Positions 56,101-64,000 of a DNA stretch of 64,000 nt are shown in pieces. The stretch is from Flabesymbios commensalis. Taxonomy: Eukaryota; Annelida; Polychaeta; Terebellida; Flabelligeridae. Position 1 is the first letter of the stretch. Each line of letters opens with the position of its first letter. The stretch covers positions 80,919,392-80,983,391 of the forward strand of contig OZ024912.1 in the NCBI GenBank assembly GCA_964017125.1. The letters are read 5' to 3'. The notes beneath the pieces are model-generated. The model was given only the letters and a program-made list of their open reading frames with translations. It was not told the origin of the DNA and did not search any database. A program made the translations under genes and the position numbers.

Positions 56101-57039
56101 TTTTGCGTGTTTTTTAAAATGTTTTTTTGCATGCATGTATAATGTACAACTATATGTACGATGTTCGCAGATTGTATAATAGAAAATAGTAAAACTAAAT
56201 AGAAAAATAAAGTCATGGTGACCATAATGAAATTGTTTTTCTGAGCATAATACAGCGTTTGTACAAGCACTGTAGCAACATAATTATACAACACTCGTAG
56301 GCTACCAACGTCAGACAAGTCGTGAAGCAGCCACAATGTCAGACGTAAGCCCATAAAGCTGCTGACAGACGTGCAGGACATGCTTATATACCACCGGCTG
56401 GTTGTTATATGCATTGCTACATCTATTCAAAACTGCTAAGGTATTAGTATATTGATCCAGTGCCTCGTGCTAGCAATGTTCTTAACGGACAGTATTAATT
56501 GTTTGATATTTTTAACAGGGTATCCATATGTGATGTGACATGACCTAACTGCATAGTTAATGATGCGATATGATGTGAAATAATTGTGTGAAGTACAATA
56601 ATTTGTTATTTTTTAGTTCTGTTTGATGAATTAAAAAAATCTCGAACAAACTTGCAAGGTCTATTTAAACAAATAATATATTATTTTTTTAGACCAACTG
56701 TCTACTTCAAGCAAATATCTTACATTCAAGCTCTTTGTTTCAATTGCATGTTTGTGTTGAAATGCAAGCACATGTGGATTTACTACTATCATAATGCATG
56801 TGCTGTGTTCCTCTTACCACTAGTAGTCCATGAGAATCCCAGGAGGGCGAGTGGTGAACTCGCTTTTCCAAAAGGTCTTGGGCTAATACCTGACATCTAG
56901 AGATGGTGGGTGAATGGATTATATTAGAAGTTAGTTGAGCAGTAGGCAATACAATACTGACCTTAAGCACATCGACGTTTTATTCATTCATTCCAACAGC
57001 TACACCTACACTCATTTAAGCTGTGATGTCCACAGGGGC
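53144..57039. other. 3' flank of gene E, non-coding
   Basis: 53144-56160 aligns with the 3' flanks of B and D; AATAAA at 54181 corresponds to those at 11869 and 42115. 56200-56840 aligns with 31180-31690. No gene recognised. Confidence 0.55.
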
Positions 57040-58380
57040 ATAGCTAGGGATCAAATAATGTAGAAGAACAATAATAGATTAGCAGATGCTGTGTTAAGAA
57101 GCAGTTCGAGGGTCTGGGGGCGCTCGTGACCCCTCCCCCCCCCCCTGATTTGTATGGTATGGGTGTACACTGGCCGAGTTTATGATTGGTATACATAGTT
57201 CTGCATAACTGCACCACAGGGATGGCCAGCTGGCACTCTGGTTTGTACATCATTTTGAAACGACTTCAGTGTTGGTTCTCGTCGGATAGACCAGGGGTTT
57301 AGTTAGCAGTTCACAAAGATGCATGTGCGTCTACATGGATTTGTACACTTAACCCTCTATGTTTAATGCAGCTAAAACCAACACTTGCTGCGATGGTAAC
57401 ACAGTCATCACAGGGTCTGCTTCGATCTCACAGATGAGAGTGGGCAATTCCTGCAATCCTAAAGAGAACTCACACAATGCTCCCATAAATCGTTTGTACA
57501 AGCCTTTCCACCTGCCCAAGGATACCGTGGGGTAGTGAACTTTTAAGCTTAGAAAAGAGAGCATTTCGGAGAAGCATGATTTATTTCAGCCAATATTGAA
57601 CTTGTCTGAGTACTGGTCATTAGTATACAGGCATAACAAATTTAAGCAGGATACATGAAAAACTTTCGAGGTTATCAAGCCCAGAAGTAAATGTTAAGGC
57701 CGACGCCGCCGATCTTTAGTTGCAATACCCCATCTTCTAAAAAAGGTGGGCTGAATACCTCGAAGCAACATTAAAGACCTCCAGCACTACCCCCACCCCC
57801 AATCAAAGGCCAAGATCCGGTCCCGCCAAGATCATGTCAGTCGCAGACAACGAATGCCTCACTTTCCTGGCTCTAACGACTACATGGGTGAAAAGAACTT
57901 AAAAGTTACTCCTACAACAGTTAGATGTATACCAGCATGATCAATATCCAATATATTAAACGGTGGTAAGATAGTACCTCGGTCTACAGAAATGGGAGGC
58001 ACAGGGAAGAGTCGAACTTTTGATATGTTTTGCTGTCCACAAAATTCTTTGTTCCGGGGATCCACAAAAGTTTGGCAGGTGACTATCAATATCACTGACC
58101 CATTATGAATTAATGGCATGGGTTTTACCTTTGAACGATTAAGTAATGTCTCTTCCTGTGTCAGACAGAAATATAATAATTCCAATCATCATTGACAATT
58201 TCTCCAAATATGGAGAAATATATATATAAGTTGAAACAGTTGATGAAGCATTCATAAATATAGTTTTCTCTCGGCATGGTCTTCGTTCTGAGCTGCATTC
58301 TGATCAGGGACGTGAACTTGAGACCAGAAGCAAAATTAATGCAAATCAGATAAGAATTGACTGATAAATCAGAGAAAAGC
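57040..58380 (+). mobile_element. Gypsy-type LTR retrotransposon fossil (integrase region)
   Basis: This is related to the fossil at 33040-33850 over much of its length, with the same integrase-core signatures (DNFSK, HSDQGRE). It is broken in several places, has no recognisable LTRs and looks old. Part of the left end (about 57165-57200) is inverted relative to the other copy, suggesting internal rearrangement. Confidence 0.6.
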
Positions 58381-58603
58381 ATATGTGTCACAAGTTAATG
58401 TGAATTCTATTTCTCTGTCGTGCAAAGCCAAAAGGCTGTATCTGGATACTGCATTTTGGCTTTGTATAAAATCAACTGTATTGAATTAAACTGAATTGCG
58501 AGTACATGTAACACAAAGTCTTCAATGAAGCTGTTCAAATTTATTCTTGTCATACTGTGCGTTTAACAGAAAATACATGATGAATCTAACTGGCTTCAAT
58601 CGG

Positions 58604-58707
58604 TGGCGGATCCAGAAGGGATTTATTTTATATGCACACAGTAGTGTGCATAAATTCTAGTAAAAACCTGATGCCCCACACTCGGCCATCAATTCCTGGA
58701 TCCGCCA
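58604..58707. mobile_element. Short hAT-like MITE
   Basis: Perfect 12-bp terminal inverted repeats (tggcggatccag and its inverse) bound 104 bp. The ends resemble hAT-type termini of the GGCGGATCCAG kind. An 8-bp target duplication is not clear. Confidence 0.45.
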
Positions 58708-59010
58708 ATGTCAATTAAATAAATCACTTATATAAACTTTAACAAAGTTTTCATTACTATTCATAATGCCCAAATATTTATCAATATTGCTATATATTCA
58801 TTAATTAAGATCAATGAATCAACAAAAGGTTTATATTTAAGCAACACAAATCATACAAAATAATAAAACATGTAAAATGCTTTCTAAAGCAGTTATGCCA
58901 CTAAAAGTTCTAAAGCAGTATTAGTCTGTATCACACTCGGTTACATATAGGCATGTGTATGGCACTAATAGTGATAATATCACAATAAAACACCCACTAA
59001 ATGCTCTGGT

Positions 59011-59136
59011 CAGCTGCAGAATATCACCACAGGACATTAAAAAAAGTCATTTTATAACGTCAAAACATGTAATCAGCTGCAGAATGTCCCCACAAGATAT
59101 TAAAAAAAATCATTTCATAACGTCAAAAAAAGTAAT
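59011..59136. repeat. Two tandem 63-bp units
   Basis: cagctgcagaatatcaccac starts each unit; the two copies differ at about ten positions. No gene assignment. Confidence 0.8.
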
Positions 59137-59933
59137 TACTGTATACCCTATTATATTCGCAGGCAGTTTAGTTTCGCAACTGAGAATTTTGCTGAAAATA
59201 TTTATACCACTTAGTAGGCGTACACAGGTAGCCTCCATACTGTATGGACTTGCTAAGTTTTATGGACGCTAACATTGCGTGGGACTAAATATTATAGACA
59301 CATACTTATGGGGGTGTACAGTAAACACACAATTATAACAAACGAGTATATACCTTGAGATTTCATACATCTATCACTCTTTATTTTTACATAAACCAAA
59401 GTCATTTTTTCTAAATGTACTGCCTTCTCACCTTTTTTTTTTTAAATGCGACCTTAAGTAGACCTATCCAACAATTACCAAACACTGCTTCAAGGTAACA
59501 CATATCTTCTACCAGCATGATTTAAAATACTTTGTCTCAAATTTGACAATTAAGATTTTTTTATTGATTTAAAGTTGTGGATTGAGTCACTGAAATACAA
59601 GTTGATAACAATGCTGAAACATTTTTTGAATAAACCATGGATATCCTTAATGTCTTAGTTAGGATTTTTCCGCATCATTTGAATATCTATGTTATACCTC
59701 TGCAGCAATTATATATTTTACTAATATTCTGACGTGTAAAAAAAAACGTCACATTCTTTATCCAAAAATATAGAATTTAAATTTCAACAGCTACAAACAA
59801 ATGGGTAAATAAGTACAATTTTATTCAAAACATATACCTACTTAGCAAATATAAAGTTCATAATAATGACAAATAATTTAAATGCTGAAAACGGCTATGG
59901 ATAAATAGAAAACTAAATATCAATTGTCATGCA

Positions 59934-60146
59934 TAAACCTTCAAGCGCTGAATTAATTTGTGAAACACATCGCAACCTAATGGTTTTTTTCAATTTGAAA
60001 TCCTCATAAATGTCCTAGCTAGCTTTTTCCGATTCATTTGTGTACCTGTGTTATGGGTCTACGGTCATTATAAATATTTTTACTCTAACAATGCGGGGAT
60101 CAAATTCAGTCATTAGAATCTGACGTCCCCACACCGTAAGGGTGAA
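59934..60146. mobile_element. Degraded GACGTC-family TTAA element
   Basis: The family arm is recognisable (tcaatttgaaatcctcataa, ctatgttatgggtct-like) with a core near 60100-60125 and a terminal accgtaagggtgaac. A further partial arm lies at about 59600-59740. Confidence 0.5.
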
Positions 60147-60760
60147 CATCATGATTTGTGCCAACAATTTAGCAAAGATTATTAAATAACTTCCATTCTG
60201 CAAAAGAAATATTAATCCTGTCATTTTTATACCATATAAAATCAGGCTAACAAGTTCGTTATTATTAGTTCATTTCAGTAAAAAAGATAACAAATTAAAT
60301 AAATAAGCTGGCTAATTCTATGATAACCAGGAGCTACTGCACATTGCATTGGAATGAAGAAGAAGACGAATGTGGAATGTGTAATTGAAAAATAGCTGAC
60401 AGTCCTGATATCAGTGTATATGCTTCAACAATGCTGTCTCGGTGTTGAGAAAGCGTTTCGAACATTGCACAACAATTTTGACAGAATCACATCAAAATCA
60501 CATCTGTGTTATCTGGTGGAGAATTTTGGATATTGGGTACAGTGTTATCTGCGATGCAGAAGGGATATTCATAACTTAAAATATTAATATTATGGAACTG
60601 AATAACGAGCCACACAAGCTGAAGGTTTGCCTAATCTTGACAAGACACCATAGGTGATATAGGATCTGAACTTGAAAGGAATTTCATCTATTATTCATCG
60701 GTGAATATGATTCATCAGTGAATATGATACTTTAACCATGAAACTTAACTAAGAACCTTG

Positions 60761-63473
60761 TCACCCGATATGACAGATTGATGCCGATTCGTCTGTGAAT
60801 ATGATGGAATATTCCTCCAATTTGGTGAGGGGTATTGTTCGGAGGAATTCCCTGGCAGCCATGTCCTTATGGCAGCGTGACACGAGAAGCCTAGCCACAA
60901 ACTTAGGTGTCACCTTCATCTTGTAGAGCATGTCTGTAGCAGCTGTTAGCTCGGGATGGCTCGTTGGGGGTGATGCGTAATGTGCGATGGAGCCGCCCTC
61001 ATCAAGCTCATATGACGCTGTACTCTCTGAAATAAACGGTGTAAAGATGCTCACGAAACGGTAGTAAATGGAGGCGGAATTCTCAAACACCAGGGAGCTG
61101 TGGGAGTTTGTTAGAGCGCTGGAGGTGCTGGAGGAAGAGGAAAACCCCCGCTCCCCAGAACACACACAATTATTTAACGAGTCCAAACTGTGGCGTGATT
61201 GTCTGATATTATCATGCTCAGTTGACGATTTTGTGAGCGTGTCAGGTTTTTCTGAATGTGCATTATATGGACTAGAATAAGGCGGGACATGGTGCTGTAA
61301 TGGTCCCTCAAAACGTGTTGCCTGAGGTAGGTTTTTAGTATCCTGTTTATTTTCAGCTTTATGGGACTCAGCGCCAATCACAGTGTCATCACTCGAGCTG
61401 GATGACTGCCTTCCACGAGACAAGCTATGAAATACAGCACTTTGAGGTAATAGCCTCTCATCTAATGACTTGGCGGGCTCGTGGCTGGATGTGGACTCGG
61501 ATGATGTGTGTGACGTGGAGTCGTCATCACCCCTCAATACAGGCATCGTGTGAACTCGTCTCGCTGACATACTCGACGCTCCACAGAACACGAGCTGAGG
61601 GAATGATGTCGCAGATGACGAGCTATCACTCCTCTGCTTGTCAGGTTTAACGCGGCCTTCGTCTACATCTGCTATCACCCTGGTTGTCAATAAGTGCTGA
61701 GAGATGGTTGTGGCATTCTCACGGGAACCAGTGACTGGTAACGGCTGGCTAGACGAGCGACTTGACATGCTACCTCCTGACAACTTCTGAACAGCCTCCG
61801 CTGAAAAAATAAAAATTACAATATGATTTTTGATACAGATTTTCACGTTTTCAAAATCTTTAATAAGCTCATTAATATAGTCTAAGCCTTGCCTGATTTA
61901 ATGTGTCATTACGATATTTAAAATCTCCAGGCATCTTGGATGTTAGGCTAATCAACGCATGTTGCTTTTCCATAACAATCGTTACAAAAATGTATTACTA
62001 AAATATCGAAGGCATTACAAATGCTATTAAATTTTTTTTAATGGCTAACATTTTTCATTGCATACGAAGGCGATACTGTTTAATGTTGAGGCAATAAGTG
62101 ATTATGACCCAGCAAAAAACAGACATTGACCTATATTTTAATATTAGATCACTGTCTGCGACACTGTCCCAGTATTAAACCAACAGTAAGACGATGCTTT
62201 GTGTTTAAGAAATGAATTTAAAAAATAAATACATATCAGACAAACTTGTAGAATTGAACAGAGACTTTGTAATATTGCTAACCAAGTTCATGTGATTTGA
62301 GATGTCGTCTGAGCCAAACTATCAGAGCATGACCTGAGAAACACTTCCTGTGACTGTGGAGGTCAGAGGTCATCTGTCTCAGTGTGTCACGGCTCAGGAT
62401 TTCAGATGGCGGTGCAGCAGAACCCACAGTCTCCTGGAAAATAACCTACCGGTATATTTTGAATGACATGTAGTCAAAGACAGTACAAGTTGTAAAAAAA
62501 CCATGTAATGTTTATAGAAAAGTATTATTCTTTAGAAACCAAACATTCATCAGATTTCCCACGCTGTTTGTTAAATCGTATACTTGACACAATAACATAA
62601 ATGTTAAAATATTATGGCTTTAATGCTATTAAAACATCCTTATTATTAAAAACAATCCCGGTGGACTATCTGTGTTAGTTTAACCCACACAGCATAGGGA
62701 TCAACTTTAGACATGAGATTCTGACGTCTGAAGGCGATCCACGAACTGTAAGGGTGAAAATAGTTATAATGGTCTATATAACGGTTTATACAAATATATT
62801 TCAGTGCTATAAGGGTAGATTAGCCACTGACCAGTAGAAGTAGCTGTATGTAGAGCTGAGCGAGACGTGATGTAGACCAACTAAATAACTCAAGCCACGT
62901 GCTGACCATCTCCTGGAAAGAAAAAACAGACGATAAGAGAATATACAGATGATTATATATTGTCAGTCATTATAGCCTATGATGGGCTGTTAGTATAACC
63001 CATTATTAATGTATTATACAATGCCGGCATCAGACAAATAATGATTAATTACTACTATCTAAAACATGTTAGATTTAACTATATAGCCAAAATTAGCTAT
63101 AGGCCTAGTCACTGTCTTAGTTAGGATTAGACAACTGCCCGTCATTTTTTCCAATTTTTGCTTGCGAGTGGTCCACATAGATCTGCGTTGGGAGTGGGAA
63201 GACAATACAAGGGTTATACAGAATCTCGTGGCATTCTATGGTCAAACCAGCAATTGTTGGTTAATTTAACACTCTGTGGGCTTTACTTTCATCAATGTAA
63301 TCTGGAAATAACATTATCAACACTAAGAGAGCCAGTTAATCAGTATTAAATGTGGAACTATTTAGCAGAGGAATTTATAATAACTTCACAAATAAACTTA
63401 CAGATGCGGAGACAAGAAAGCCTAGCGTGATTCCGTGTGAATGTCCAGCGCGGTGTATCAGCGTCATAGAACT
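60761..63473 (-). CDS. DEP-domain protein, C-terminal four exons (5' part outside window)
   Basis: Exons on the minus strand: 63473-63402, 62912-62832, 62433-62283 and 61800-60761, each bounded by AG and GT; together 1344 nt, open, ending in TGA. Phases match at every junction. The third visible exon plus the start of the last encodes LRQMTSDLHSHRKCFSGHAL, then IVWLRRHLKSHELAEAVQ. This fits a DEP domain (the cFtG..LV.WL...... .eAv pattern), split by a phase-1 intron. The last exon continues with a long Ser/Thr-rich, probably disordered region. It then ends in an ordered-looking part containing ASIYYRFVSIFTPF and a helical C-terminus (HPELTAATDMLYKMK). DEP domains are membrane- or GPCR-associated signalling modules; the specific family member was not recognised. 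The 63402-63473 exon is the least certain. Codon usage and composition are unlike the surrounding repeats, so this is ordinary host coding sequence. Confidence 0.75.
62680..62820. mobile_element. Rearranged GACGTC-family element in an intron of the DEP gene
   Basis: Core (gattctgacgtctgaaggcg) and one end (tatttcagtgctataagggt) are present; the long arm is deleted. Confidence 0.45.
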
Positions 63474-63499
63474 CTGTGAACAGATCACAAACACCAGGG

Positions 63500-63706
63500 T
63501 TAACCCTTTCAAGCCTGAATTTACCATTGTCATCTTTGCCCACTACAAGCCGCGAATTGCTGTCGCAATTCTCGAATTGTAGTGGATGAAGATGATTTGA
63601 TGTGGTTTAAAAAATAAAGAAAATTACTATGTGATGGTAAACCAGTTTAATGTTTTCAGGGATGTAAAATGATGCTTTAATGCATCATGAGGGCTTAAAG
63701 GGTTAA
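63500..63706. mobile_element. TTAA-flanked foldback MITE
   Basis: Runs from TTAACCCTTTCAAGCC to gggcttaaagggttaa with an internal hairpin (cactacaagccgcgaatt / aattgtagtg region near 63540-63585). It lies upstream of the visible DEP-gene exons and shares its right TTAA with the next element. Confidence 0.7.
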
Positions 63707-63933
63707 CTCTTACAACACAAAAATATTTGTATACAAACCATGGAGAACAAAGGTTTTTATTCAATTTAAAATCATCATGGTTGTCTTAGTTAGCTCTTTC
63801 TGCTTAATTTAAATACCTATGTTATGGGTCTGGTGATGTTTCACTCTTTCAGTGCGGGAATGGACTTTAGAATCTGACGTCCATAGGCGCAGATTATGAC
63901 GTCTAAAGACGGTTCCCGCAATGAAAGGGTTAA
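63703..63933. mobile_element. TTAA element of the GACGTC family
   Basis: It begins TTAACTCTTACAACAC and ends aatgaaagggttaa, with gacgtc motifs near 63875-63905. It is end-to-end with the MITE at 63500-63706, sharing one TTAA. Confidence 0.65.
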
Positions 63934-64000
63934 AATGGGAGGTTCACAAGTCAAGCAAATTAATCAAGCTATCAATAAGAAAACCGCACCACAAAGAAAT

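Larger units (their letters stand above)
58708..60760. other. Intergenic DNA between the lectin array and the DEP gene
   Basis: Contains the two 63-bp units, degraded TTAA elements and AT-rich DNA. The 3' UTR of the DEP gene probably occupies part of the right end. No other gene recognised. Confidence 0.45.

Overview
The window looks like AT-rich, transposon-dense nuclear DNA of an invertebrate animal. The evidence is multi-exon genes with GT-AG introns, metazoan protein modules (apple/PAN-like, C-type-lectin-like, DEP), abundant LINE fragments, a 5S-rRNA-derived SINE, and several families of TTAA-flanked foldback elements. I cannot name the species from sequence alone.

The dominant content is a multigene family of small secreted lectin-like proteins. 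Each gene has four coding exons: signal peptide plus apple/PAN-like cysteine domain; a Thr-rich mucin-like linker; the first half of a C-type-lectin-like domain (CTLD); and the second half of the CTLD. Intron phases are the same in every complete copy (0, 1, 1). From left to right there is gene A (minus, partial, 1-2002), an exon-2 fragment (6273-6408), gene B (plus, 7969-11065), gene C (plus, 23440-26950), gene D (plus, 38167-41238) and gene E (plus, 45859-53143). B, D and E read open through all four exons. C reads open but has lost the AG before exon 3. The main difference between copies is the linker, where E carries seven 12-residue repeats against one or two in the others. The likely role is extracellular carbohydrate or surface recognition, such as immunity, gamete or mucus biology; this is inference from domains only.

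The array grew by segmental duplication. Bases 1-5140 are an inverted copy of about 20336-25455. B with its flanks (about 6409-13105) and D with its flanks (about 36070-43985) are a direct duplication. E and C share 3' flanks with B and D. Later insertions can be dated relative to these duplications because empty sister sites are present: two LINE insertions with target-site duplications, a 5S-derived SINE, and a hairpin present at the same site in the flanks of B, C and D but absent in E.

The rest is repeats: a 48-bp minisatellite upstream of B, D and E; 23-bp and roughly 58-bp minisatellites; a 570-bp pentanucleotide array; long AGT and TTGA microsatellites inside introns; and two old, broken Gypsy-type LTR element fossils (about 33040-33850 and 57040-58380). 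At the right end lie the last four exons of an unrelated minus-strand gene encoding a DEP-domain protein with a serine-rich C-terminal region (60761-63473), continuing beyond the window.
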